A stretch of DNA of 64,000 nucleotides, taken from the NCBI GenBank assembly GCA_965153455.1, contig OZ234495.1:7932875-7996874 (forward strand), written 5' to 3'. A model generated the notes under the pieces. The model searched no databases. It worked only from the letters and a program-made list of their open reading frames with translations, and was not told the origin of the DNA. Each line of letters opens with the position of its first letter. Within the stretch, counting starts at the first letter, position 1. The translations under genes and the position numbers were made by a program. Below are positions 49,140-60,004 of this stretch, piece after piece. Source of the stretch: Sphagnum compactum. Its lineage: Eukaryota; Bryophyta; Sphagnopsida; Sphagnales.

Positions 49140-50700
49140 TCTAAGTTTTTAAATTGTAAAATGACATCTCCTAAGATTTGTAAGTATGTTTGTTAAAGAA
49201 AAAATTCTTTTTGTTTCAATTTGTGACCCTACAATGCCTAAGATTTGACAAGCCAAAAAATCAACTGTAGGAAACATGGCTTCATGCTTTCCCCATCATT
49301 GAAGAGGACACTTGATGTCTTTAGGATTCACTTGGTAATGTTTGAAAATCAATAGTTCCTTGATGACAAGTTCCTTTGATGGCTTACTTGTGGATGCAAT
49401 CTGTTGAAAAAATCCAAATTCGAATCTTTATCACCTGTTTGATTTACACAGCCAAATTTTTTTGTCATTGGATGCAAATGATGATAACATTTCAAAAGCA
49501 TAGGATATAAAGTTGTCCTATCATATTCATCCACAATACTTACACCTTTCTCTCAATCAACAAAAGAAGATACTAGATGAAGGCTTTTGAATCTAGGGTC
49601 TAGCATCAAAGACAACATATTGTGAGCTTTTTTTTTTTCAAATTTTCTTTAAAAAGAAATAAAAGAATCTAAAACACCACAAACTTCTCTTTTGATGTTG
49701 GAAGCAAACAAAGATAACTCAAAAGCTATCTTAGAATCATCATCAATCAAACTAATTAGGGCAGATAGGTTTATAATTTCTTCCTTGAATTTTAAGCATA
49801 GAGTAATGGCAGATTGTAATGCATCAAAAAGTAACTAGTGGCTTTTAGATGAGTTCACAACACAAGTAGTCACAATAAGAGATAAGGAATCCACAATTAT
49901 TTTAGAGATGTGCCAAGTAAGAAGAGGAGGAACTTTTCCACTTATTTTGACAATATTTTGCCAACTATAACAAAGAATAATGACATCTTTGAATTGAAAG
50001 GCTTTTTGAAACATAATGATTTTGTTGGCAAATTTGCAAACAAATATAAATTCCAATGTTAAAAGATCTAACTAGAATAAATCAATAAGAAACAAGAAAG
50101 AAAAAAAATTTGAAAAAAATTTACAATAGATTAAATAATCACCTTGTCTTCATTGGAGTATTTAATTTTCTTGGAGGCAAGTTAGAATTTGAGCAAGCCT
50201 TGTTCCATTCTTGTCTACCCTTTCCAAAAATTTTAAGTCAAGTTATATAGTTTTGCAAATATGACTGGGTAGATTTGATTGAAACAAACTTGAGATTCTT
50301 GCAAACTTTTTCATTAATAGTAGCATATTGGCATGCTTTGGAAAAAACATGGCCAAAACAAGCACCCTAAAAATTTTCATCTAAATGAAGGACTTCACAT
50401 TTTACAACTGATTTGAAAACAATTGTCATAGTATTTAAATTTGAGCTCTCATTTTTAACATAGGCAATGATTTTGTTTCTTAGCCTATATTGATCAGGCA
50501 ATTTTGTCAAATTGTTAGCTAATGCTTACCTAGTTATTTTGTTGCTTCAAACAAATTAATAGTTATTTGTTTGGGTTGCCAATCAGATCTCCAAAAATTT
50601 ATAACAAGAGCAAATATATCATATGCACCCTTTGACATCCACAAGTCAAAGCTTGTTGTAACAAAAATACAATCATTTAATTTTGACAAAACATATACTT
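49140..50700 (-). pseudogene. Degenerate hAT-family transposase
   Basis: Read on the minus strand and allowing for stops and frameshifts, the hAT core is visible. From 50690 downward comes FVTTSFDLWMSKGAYDIFAL and then INFWRSDWQPKQITI. A middle part at 50056-49835 contains VIILCYSWQ. The C-terminal part at about 49600-49150 contains LSLMLDPRFKSLHLV, VDEYDRTTLYPML and the dimerisation signature LACQILGIVGSQIETKRIF. In-frame stops interrupt several places, for example shortly after the LDPRFKSL block and before WGKHEAMFP. hAT transposases cut and paste DNA; this one cannot be functional. The N-terminal BED zinc finger was not found. Confidence 0.8.
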
Positions 50701-51889
50701 ATTTCATTTTCTCCACCAAGTTAGATACTATTTCTTGATAAAATTGTTTTCTACAGGGGAACACAACTCTAGGAAACAATTGTCATATTAAACCATACAC
50801 TTTCAAACTATAATGGAAGGTTATTTTTCACAATCAAAAGGCCAGGGTCCTAGAAAAAATCTTTTTGTTGCACATCATCCTTTTTGAAAGGTTCTTTTAT
50901 AGCAAAAAAAAAGATATTGCATTTGTTGGAACATTTGGCCTTTTCTTTGTAGATTGTCTTTCAACACTTCCTACTATTTCATTGTCAATTTTTTCTTCAA
51001 TTTTTTTCATAGGTATAAAATGATCTGCATCTACATGTTTTTAAAGAGAAATTATACCATAAGTTTTATAATAAGTTATTAATCTTTTTTTTCCTTTAGT
51101 TCTTGCATTAAGAATATTTAACATAAAATAACATAAAACATATCTCAGCACTCGATGGGATGTAGCTTCAACTTCTTTCCCATTATTCACACAAGAAAAT
51201 GCTGAACATTAAGAATTTCTATTATGCCCTTTCCAAAATTTTCTTTGAACATGTAATTTTTGCAAATTTTTCTTCATTATTTGTTTCCCATCTTTTTCAA
51301 CTTTGCTATTTTCTATTTGCACATTTTCACTTTCTCCTCTTTCCACACCTTCTTCAATGTCCATTTCATTTTCATTTCAATTTGATTCCCCCATTTTCTA
51401 CTAGAATATTATCTTCCCTAAAATAAAAATTAGAAATAAGAATGTTTCTTGCCAAAATAATATTCACCAGCTATAATCAACCTAAACATTTATAAGCAAT
51501 TGAAAGAATATAAAATGCAATCTGTTAAAAAACAATGCAATTGTGCAAATGAAATGTAATGTGTAAAAGTGAGATGTAATGTGTATAATTAAATGTACAA
51601 TGTCCGAATAATTCTTGCACAAAAAAAAACACATTATTAACAACCATTTCCCAAAAACATGGATAATTAAAAAAACTCATCAACAAGCAAAAATTGAACA
51701 CAAAAATTCTCACTTTCCAAGTTTGGCCTGAAGAACTCGAATTTGGATAGTTCCTCCACACTCCACACTTGCGAAACAACAAAGGACAGGGGGGGGAGTA
51801 CCAATTTGAAACAAGAGGAGCAAAGTAGCAAGGTTAAACATGAGGAACAAGGAGTAGCAAAATTATGGGCGTAACGGAGAAGTACCTAA

Positions 51890-52640
51890 GCAAGAGGAGT
51901 GAAACAATAGGTTGAGCAAGAGGAGCAGAGCAACATGTCGATCAAAAGGAATAGTAGTTTGGAGAAGAGGAATGGAATAGCATGTCGAGCAAAAGAAGCA
52001 GTAGATCGAGCAAGAGGAATAGTAGCCCGAACAAGAGGAATGGAGCAACATGTCGAGCAAGAGGAGCAGTAGATCGAGCAAGAGGAATAGTAGCTCGAAC
52101 AAGAGGAATGGAATAGGATGTTGAGCAAGAGGAGCAGTAGATCAAGTAAGAGGAGCACAACTAGTCAAGCAAGAGGAACGAAGCAATAGGTTGAGCAAGA
52201 GGAGCAGCAGGTCAAACAAAAGGAATGGAGTAGCTTGAGCAAGAGGAACGGAACAACATGTCAAGTAAAAGGAGTTGAATAGCTCCAACAAGAAGAGAGG
52301 AGCAGTGGGTCGAGCAAGAGGAGTGGAGCAACTCAAACAAGAGGAAAGAAGTAGCAGGTTGAATAAAAGAAGTAGTAGGTCGAACAAGAAGAGCGGAACA
52401 TGAGGTTGAATAAGAGGAGCAGCAGGTCGAGCAAAAAGAGTGGAGTAGTAGGTCAAACAAGAGGAGTAGCAGGTCGAGCAAGAGGAATGGAGTAGTAGGT
52501 CGAACAAGAGGAACAACAGGTTGAACAAGAGGAACAGAGTAGGTCAAGCAAGAGGAGTAGAGTAGTAGATTGAGCAAGAGGAGCAAAATAGCAGAGAGGA
52601 GTAAAACAGAAGGTCGAGCAAGAGGAACAAGAACAACATT
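51890..52640. repeat. Minisatellite with 21-bp unit and 21/26-bp alternation
   Basis: The core unit GTCGAGCAAGAGGAGCAGTAG recurs dozens of times with variation. In 51990-52140 a higher order is visible: two 21-bp units followed by a unit of about 26 bp ending GGAATGGA(G/A)..., then the set repeats. Minus-strand frames read as long Leu/Ser-rich peptides and plus-strand frames as Arg/Ser/Lys-rich peptides. The openness comes from the repeat and not from selection for a protein. Confidence 0.85.
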
Positions 52641-53108
52641 AAGCAAATTAACTAATCAAACACATTAAGCTAAGCAAAAAAGAAAATAAAATGCAAGAGA
52701 ATGAGACAAACTCACACACAATGAGTAAGCAACTCTGAAACATTTGCTTTTTAACAAGTAGCAAGTGGTGCTACTTGCTTGTTAAACCCTAAACCTAACT
52801 AAACCCTAAATTAACTACTAACTAAACACTGATTAAATGACTAAACAACTAAACACTAAATCCTATTGACCTACTGACACCCTAATTAATTCTAAACTTT
52901 GAAACCCTAACCTTGATTTCTTTTAATACCCTACCAAGGTTTCAATAAAATTAAAATATATATTTAATCAGGGTTTCAAAGGCCCAATTTTCACATTATA
53001 TGAAACCTTGCAGCCGGGTTTCATAAAGGGCATCACTCAATGTGATATCCTGAAAGTCAAACTGAGAATTGGCTTGAAACCCTGTCCGATTCTCACATTT
53101 TTTCTCAT

Positions 53109-53131
53109 ACTCACTCACCACTGGTCTGGAC
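53109..53131 (-). repeat. Right terminal inverted repeat of the hAT-like element
   Basis: Its reverse complement starts GTCCAGACCAGTGGTGAG and matches the left end at 19 of 23 positions. Confidence 0.65.
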
Positions 53132-53274
53132 ATGTACGAAAGAACTTTTACAAAGTGTAGGAAGCCCCTTGGAGACACTTGTAAGAGGCCCCTTACACAT
53201 GGAATGTGCCTCCTGCTCCTACCACGTCATGATGTACGAATGTTTAAGCACATCATAATATTTGCCTCATACTT

Positions 53275-53385
53275 TACAACAAGTAAAGATCTTCAAAGAT
53301 TATTGAAATAAGAGGACAAGGTCGTAGTTGAGTTTGGCCTTTATTTAAGGGTTGTGCCCCACCCATGGGCTTTACCATACACATC
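53275..53385 (-). repeat. Dispersed repeat, partial inverted copy
   Basis: The reverse complement reads GGTAAAGCCCATGGGTGGGG, as in the copy at 31786, and continues with weaker similarity. Confidence 0.45.
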
Positions 53386-53559
53386 AAATCTGTAGTGTAT
53401 TTTGAAGGCATGTTACACATTAATATTGGTTTCTTGAATTTAAGGGTGTATATTATGTGAGACCTTTTACACCTACTCAATGGGTGTAAGAGGCCTATTA
53501 TAGGTGTAATGAACTTCTTTCTCCTATCATCGCATGATCAAAATATTTTTAGGCTTGTG

Positions 53560-53700
53560 ATAAAGTTCACCTTGTGCTTTGTGATGGGTAAGCCCCATGA
53601 ATAGGGGACATTTTTAAATGTGGGTGACATTAGACTATCACTTTGTCCTAGGCCATTGATATTGGGTATGCTTCTATCTGGGGGCCTTACCCTACACACA
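53560..53700 (+). repeat. Dispersed repeat, copy 3
   Basis: GATAAAGTTCACCTTGTGCT, GGGTAAGCCCCATGAATAGG and AAATGTGGG blocks follow in the same order as at 31786, ending in a GGGGCCTTACCCTACACA segment. Confidence 0.55.
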
Positions 53701-54004
53701 ATGAACTATGGAATCATTAAAATTAACATAATTGGTTTTCCATACTTAGTTTTGGATTGAATATGATTTCATATTTTGATTGGAAGTTTTGATGTCTAAT
53801 CTACTTATGAGAATAAGATGTGGGGAAGTGGTGGAGGGAAATAGAGCAAGAGGCTAGGCCATCATTCATGGAGGATTTCCTAGGTTGTACATCTAGTGTT
53901 AGGTTAATGCTTTCATTGATGAGTGGGTTTGTGTTCTTCTGATTGCATTCTTTTCTTTGGTTGCATATTGTTTTTTTTTGCTAGTGGCACATATGGGTGT
54001 TGAT

Positions 54005-54181
54005 GAACATTGTGCATGGAAGTATAATCTTCATGTAAATAATCATGTAAAATCATGTAAATGTAAATGATTTACATTTACATGCTGAAATTATTTATAC
54101 TTCCACATATTTCAAGGCACGTTTTTTTGTTTTAAACTTAAGTTTTCATTATTGAAGTGTAAATCATTATGATTTACACTT
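54005..54181. repeat. Two adjacent palindromes
   Basis: Positions 54054-54084 form a 15-bp perfect inverted repeat with a single central base; weaker pairing extends to about 54005 and 54120 through GGAAGTATAAT and ATACTTCC. A second palindrome lies at 54155-54181, with 12-bp arms AAGTGTAAATCA and a 3-base loop. A small MITE or a hairpin RNA precursor are both possible. Confidence 0.7.
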
Positions 54182-55379
54182 GCAGCCATGTAATTTCATG
54201 TTGCGTGTGTAATTGTAAGTGGAGTTTTTTTAGGGTATAACGTACAAGGGTAGATTTGTCTTTTCCAATCATCATTGTTGATTTTTGCAAGCACAAACGA
54301 AGAATAAAGAGCACACCTCACCCTTACCTTGGCATTGTTGTGACATTGAATAGTGCAGCATGCTCTTTGAGTGCTTTGTAGTTTGGTTTTATGTGTGTTT
54401 GAGTATTTTACTTGGGTGCTTGATTGTTCCACTATGGTGGCAAGTTGCCCGAACCTCCACTATGGAGGCTTGCTCCCTAACCTGAACAAAGAGAAAGGAG
54501 GAAGGCCCACCCCCCTTTTCCAATGATGAGTAATGATGTCTCCTAGGTGAGCATGTTGCTTAAGTGTTATATAGGTTTTTGGGGTTTCAAGTGTTTTATT
54601 TTAGTGTTTCTTGAGTTTTCACCATGTTTTGCTTGGGTGTTGTGTTGTTCCAAAGCTATCATCATGGAAACTTATTATTGGGTGTTTCATGGTTGGGTTT
54701 TGTAGGGGAGAACAAGGAGTGAAGAATGTAAAACCAAGTATAATTTTTTATATTTGAATAATTTTACATGGCATAAAATGGACGTATATGGTTTTACAAT
54801 TATAGTTACAAGGCTTGTGTTATACACTTACACAAATGTAGGTGGGCTTTATATGTTCAAACCTATTGGGTCTATTATTATATATACAATTTCAATTTGT
54901 GATGAATTTAATTTTGGGTTTAGTTTTTGGTGTTCATGCATTAGGATTTTGATTTCCACAAAGTAAATTTATATAATATTATTTGATTTTTATTTTTTGT
55001 TGTCATTTGAATTCAAAAAATCAATGTGGTATATTTATGGTACACATCACAAGAACATATTTTGGGTTTTGTGACTTCTTTTTATGACCATGTATTAGTT
55101 AGAAAGGACATTTGCAACTAGTGATTATTAAATTGCTAAATCTATGATATTTCAACTATTTAGTCACAAAGAATGTATAGTTGTAAAGCTTAGTCATCTT
55201 ATCAATTGTGAATTTTTTTTCCTTATAATATTGAAACTTTTTATCATCATTGACCTTGGTTTGATGTGTAAAGTGCATGACATGTCAACCTAATTGTTTT
55301 ATTTCACTAAGTGTTATAAAGACAACATGTGTCAAAAATTTATAAACACATGTTTAATTATGAGTCATCACACATGACT

Positions 55380-56500
55380 GAACATCAACTTAGTCTAACC
55401 TAGTTAGTCTAAGTAGCTAGCCTAACCAAAAGTCAACCTAGCTTAGCCTAGGTAGCTTGCCTAAGCAAAAGTCAACCTTGCTTACTTTAGGTTACATAAT
55501 CTAAATTACTAGGTTGATTATGTTAAAAACAAACCTTGGCCTTCTAGCATAAGTAGCCTAGCTAGTTAACCTAGCCAAAAATCAACTTAACCTAACTTAG
55601 GCTACAGAACTTAAGCTATTAAATGGTTTAGGTTAAAAAAAACTTCAACCTTTTAACTTAAGTAGCCTAGGTTAGGTTAGCCTAGGCTACCTAACCCAGT
55701 TTAAATGGCATACATATCATAAGTTGCAAGAGTAAGGACTTGAACCCCCCACTTCCACTTTGGGGTTCAACTCCTCATCCATTGCCTTACCACATTTTTT
55801 ATACTAATTGTATTAATCACAAAATTATAAAGATAAAAAAAATTAATTTTAAATTAAATTAAACCACCTTAAATTGACATAAGTTGATCTAGGTCAACCT
55901 TCCTACTACTTACCAACTTAGCTTAGGTTAACCTACGCCTCCTTAAGTTGATTTAAGATGAACTAGGTCAACCTAAATTACTTACAAGCCTAGCCTAAAA
56001 AACTATTTAAGTTTTATGCTAGATTTAGATTAAACTAAGATAGACCTATTTAGGTTAAACCTAATCTAATATAAGGTAGATTTAGATTAAGTTAGTTTAA
56101 AAATGGTTAAACATAATAATTTTGGTTACACATAGTTAAATTAATATGTAAATTGGACTAAACACAACTATTTAAACTAAACATGTTTTAATTAACATAA
56201 ATAAGGTTAAACACAATAATTACTTCAATTAAACATGGCTAAATATAATTACTTTAATCAAACATGGCTAAATACAACTAAAATTTTTAAACACAATTAC
56301 TTAAATTAAGCATGGTTACACTAACATAAATGAAGTTAACATATGTTAAACATGGTTAAACAATGATAAATTAAGTTAAATTTGAATAACATTTTGGGTT
56401 AGATTTGGTTAAATTTGGCAAAATTAAAGTAAAGTTCATTATTGAAGCAATACATGGCTAAATCTGGCTAAATTATGATAAAATTATAAATTAAATTAGG
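55380..56500. repeat. Degenerate simple arrays: CTAGCCTAA-rich, then TTAAACATGG-rich
   Basis: From 55380 to about 56060, short words such as CTAACCTAG, TAGCCTAGG and AACCTAACTTAGG recur irregularly. From about 56060 to 56500, words such as TTAAACATGG and AATTACTT recur at roughly 40-bp spacing. The array is non-coding. Confidence 0.55.
55737..55793 (-). repeat. Possible tRNA-derived SINE head (minus strand)
   Basis: The reverse complement has GTGGTAAGGCAATGG (A-box-like, 55793-55779) followed by GGGGTTCAAGTCC (B-box-like, 55749-55737). It resembles the element at 10073. No complete cloverleaf was found. Confidence 0.3.
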
Positions 56501-56535
56501 TTAATTAAATTAAATTTGGTTGATAAAATGATTGG

Positions 56536-56860
56536 TCCCATGTGATTATAAATTGTTAGTTTTTAAAGGCATTTTTAATCATTTCTTTAATTGTGTTGGA
56601 CATTGTAGTTGGATATAACAAGTTGTAAAAGACATGTTTTGGCATTTGAACAATTTTGATTAATCAAAAAATGCAATTTTATTGAAATTAGTGTCATGAG
56701 TCATGAGGTTGACTATTAATTATTAAAGACATTTTTAGTAATGTTTTTATCGTGTGGGACATTGTAGTTGCATAAAATAAGTTATAAAAGACATGTTTTT
56801 AACAAATCAATAACCGTATTTTATTGAAATTACTGTCATGAGTCATGAAGTTCACTATAA
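56536..56860 (+). repeat. Tandem duplication, unit about 170 bp
   Basis: Both copies contain GGGACATTGTAGTTG or GGACATTGTAGTTGGAT, AAAAGACATGTTTT and TGTCATGAGTCATGARGTT in the same order. The first copy ends near 56715 and the second near 56860. Confidence 0.75.
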
Positions 56861-58750
56861 GTTGTAACACCTTGTTAACATATGGTATGTCACATCATCA
56901 TCATTAGAAATTGAGTCGCTATTAATTGGAAAAAAAAATGGTATTTTTGAATAGATAATTTTAAATCATTCAATTATATTAATATAAATTCAATAATAAT
57001 AATGTATTTACCTAAAAACTGAACAAGTCATCACATTGACTATAGTCACAAAATGATGATGCCACATGGCATTTTGATGTCATTTACAATTACATAATAA
57101 TGTTTATGAGCAAATAATTATAAACATAATCGAAAAAGACAATAGTCATTTTTTAAGTTAATCACAAAACCAAGATGTGTTGCTATGCATAGTATAATAA
57201 AACTTATTTTTTAGTTTAAATTGCACTAGGTATTTATTTTCAATAGTCATCAAAATAAATGTTTAAAAATGGATTTTATTCATAGACCAACTTATAATGG
57301 TTGTTAATGCAAAAGCCCATACATTTAGCACTTTTTTGAAACATGGAATTTGGTAACTAATTACTGTCAAAGAAAAGGTTGTTGAATAAAGAATTTTTTT
57401 AAAAAAAAAGATGAAAACACATGAAAGTAAAACTTGTTTATTATCTACTTACCATTTTGCAGTAGCTATCTAGTGATGACATTCTTCATTTTGCACATTA
57501 AAATTCTTTAAAATTCTTCATTTAGCACCTTGTCATAACATTCTTTACCCGCGAATGTTTACCAAATTACATTGGTTGATCTATAAAATTCTTTAAAATT
57601 CTTGCTTCTTTGGGCTTCCATAACATTCTCGCACCAAGAATGTCATAACTATGAGTAGGTACCTTCATGCAATAGTTAATATCCTGCACATAGCGTCATC
57701 TGTAGACTTGAAAGGAGACCCATGATCACTTATAAACCTTTGATAGTTGTTACTTATTGTCTATAACACTTGCAGACCCTTTGTAATTGTTGTTTACTTT
57801 TTACAACGTTTGTAAACCCTTTGTGGTTGTAATTATTTAAAGCAACATTACTTTCCTTATAGATTTCAAATCTCATACCTACTTTTTTGTTGTTGCTTTC
57901 CAGTGGTAACTACTATTTTGTGGTAGAATGCACTTTCTATTCTAAAATTAGAATAGAGAGTAGATAATATTCTAACTTTATAGAAGAGAATAATAACTAA
58001 TACATAAGAATAACAAAGTTCTATATAAATTTGATATGAACTATTTTCACTTTTTTTATGACATTCTAAGTAGAACACAAACCAAGAAGAAACATTAAAA
58101 TCCATATAATTTCAACCATTCTCCATTACATAAGGACAAATACAACTTTCTTCCATGTTTTTCTCCTTCTTTTTCACACAAAAAGTGTCACACACAAGCA
58201 TCCTTTTAATGTTAATGATCTAATCTTCTAATCCTCTAATGAAATCCTTCACTCCTCTAAAGAAATAAATAAAAAACCCAAGAAGGATGTTCATCACACA
58301 AAGGTTGAATATTTATCCTCCTAAATATCCTTATTTAATCTCTTACACACATCCTAATTAAGGGAAATTCATCCATCCCTTATCCACTTGGATTAATTCA
58401 CTTAGATGGCTTCACCCCTTAGTAAATAGAAGATGGTAAGTAAGATATTTACCACTTGTAATTAAATAGTTACTAGGATGCCTTTCTAAGTGAATTAGAG
58501 TAGGATATTATTTTTAATAATTAATATTATTTTTATTAAAATTCCTCTTAGAATTAATTTTTGATTATTCTATCCCATGAAGTTCACTATACTAATGGTA
58601 CTATTATTAGAAAACACTTTCATTTTAGAATTTTTCTAAGATTGTTTTGCCATTTGATGATAATTACCATCCAGTGACAGTACTACTGTCTTTCAACATC
58701 CATGGTGTTTAACCAACATAGGACAATTTTCTACTTTTAACAAGTTTCAT

Positions 58751-58975
58751 TCTAGAAACCAAAACTCAAGCCTCAAGATTCAAAATACATTGGAACCTTA
58801 ACTACAAAAGCAACTCAAACTTTAATTCCAAATGCAAAAGCCCATACATTTAGAGCTTCGTTCTAGAAACCAAAGGTCAAGCCTTAAGGTTCAATATAAA
58901 CTCAAACCCTAATTCCGAAAACAAAATTCAAACTTCAACAACATATATTAAAACCCTAATTCCAAAAGCAAAGTT
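58751..58975 (+). repeat. Tandem duplication, unit 111 bp
   Basis: Copies start at 58751 and 58862 with TCTAGAAACCAAA, then TCAAGCCT and an AATTCC-rich stretch. A 23-bp word at 58831-58853 recurs exactly at 57306-57328. Confidence 0.75.
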
Positions 58976-59931
58976 GAAAAGATTGTGTAGCTCACCAAAT
59001 TCATGAAGCTTGTCAAGAAGTTAAGACTCATGGTTATATTGTAAAGTTTAAAATATAATGTGCATCAAAGGTTGGGAGTAAACTCCACTATCTAGAATCT
59101 ATACTTTAGAGTTTAGACAACAATATTTCAACTTGTACCAACGTCCATAACTCCATAATGATTCATTAAATCGCTAGCAACGTGTAAAGTTCAAGCAATA
59201 ATACCCAAATCCAATTGTTGGAATTTGGCAATTGCATCAAACTTGAAAAGAACGAATCATGAATTAAACCTTAAAGATTAACTTTCAAATTCATCAGTGG
59301 GGGCCAGGGTCAGGGCCTTAAAAGGATTAACTTCTAAAGCTTGAGCCTTGCAAGTTGCAACCTTCTTGCAGCTTTAACATTAAACCTTAATTATCATATT
59401 TGGATTCTATAGCAAATCCAAGCTTCAAAGGGGAGAACGTTTAAACACTTATACCTTGTACAAATGTTGCATGAGGTAGCGTCACAATAGGTTACATCAT
59501 TGTATGTGAATGAACCTACATTATTGATAAGAACTTTGACAATTGAAATTGCATCAAAAAAGCGGATATGAGAGAATGAAAAGGTGCCCCTTTCCTTATT
59601 AAGGTCGGAAATGGCAAATCCTAACCCTAGGGAGGAGCCATTTGGCACATTCATATCAAAAGTGAAGGCCATATGATGACAACATGTGTTTGTTTTTAAA
59701 GGGTTCTCTTGCAAATAAGGTAAGGCCAAATGGAGATATTTGGCAAATTTTTGAGAAAATTATATATTTTTTCAAGCTTAGAGGTGGCCCCCTTAAGAAA
59801 AGGTAGGGATTGGGCTAAAATTCGTCAGTAAAACAAACGCTGGCTGCAAGTGAGAAGCAAGTCATTCCCAATCAATCTGCAATAAAAACTATATTTGAAG
59901 AGAACGGTGAGACTGAAATGGAGTTCCACGT

Positions 59932-60004
59932 GGGGGAGTAGCTCAAATGGTAGAGCGCCCGTTTCGCATACGGGAGGTAACGGGATCGATGCCCGTCTTC
60001 TCCA
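59932..60004 (+). tRNA. tRNA-Ala(CGC): tRNA-Ala, anticodon CGC
   Basis: The 73-base cloverleaf folds fully. The acceptor stem is GGGGGAG with CTTCTCC and contains the G3:U70 pair that alanyl-tRNA synthetase recognises. The D stem is GCTC/GAGC, the anticodon stem CCCGT/ACGGG with loop TTCGCAT (anticodon 59965-59967), and the T stem ACGGG/CCCGT. The discriminator base is A. There is no intron and no encoded CCA. It decodes GCG. Confidence 0.97.

Larger units (their letters stand above)
48656..53131 (-). mobile_element. hAT-like DNA transposon relic with terminal inverted repeats
   Basis: Inverted ends are at 48656-48678 and 53109-53131, matching at 19 of 23 positions (GTCC-R-GACCAGTG...TGAGT). 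A weaker match continues inward. Both ends carry several GGGTTTCAA or GGGTTTGAA motifs, which look like subterminal repeats. Between them lies a broken minus-strand transposase with hAT signatures (49140-50700) and a 21-bp minisatellite (51890-52640). The transposase sits near the left end, as expected if the 5' part of the element has been expanded. I found no clear 8-bp target duplication, so the outer limits are likely but not proven. Confidence 0.65.
53132..59931. other. AT-rich, repeat-rich region without a gene
   Basis: This 6.8-kb stretch contains dispersed repeats, hairpins, CTAGG/TTAAACATGG-rich blocks and tandem duplications, listed separately. Open frames are short; the longest (59394-59729 minus) resembles no family I know. 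No structural RNA apart from the tRNA at the right edge was recognised. Confidence 0.55.

Noticed and set aside
51890-52640. CRISPR-like array
   Set aside because: The units are contiguous and degenerate without unique spacers, and the DNA is from a plant nucleus.
51863-52646. Overlapping Leu/Ser-rich minus-strand ORFs of 70-144 codons
   Set aside because: They are the translation of a 21-bp minisatellite. Several frames are open at once and no start, family or codon signal supports a gene.
48648-53139. 8-bp target duplication around the hAT-like element
   Set aside because: The bases just outside the two ends (TGGAGAAG and ATGTACGA) do not match, so no duplication is claimed.
59394-59729. 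111-codon minus-strand ORF before the tRNA
   Set aside because: I recognise no domain and see no splice partners. The neighbourhood is repeat-like AT-rich DNA.
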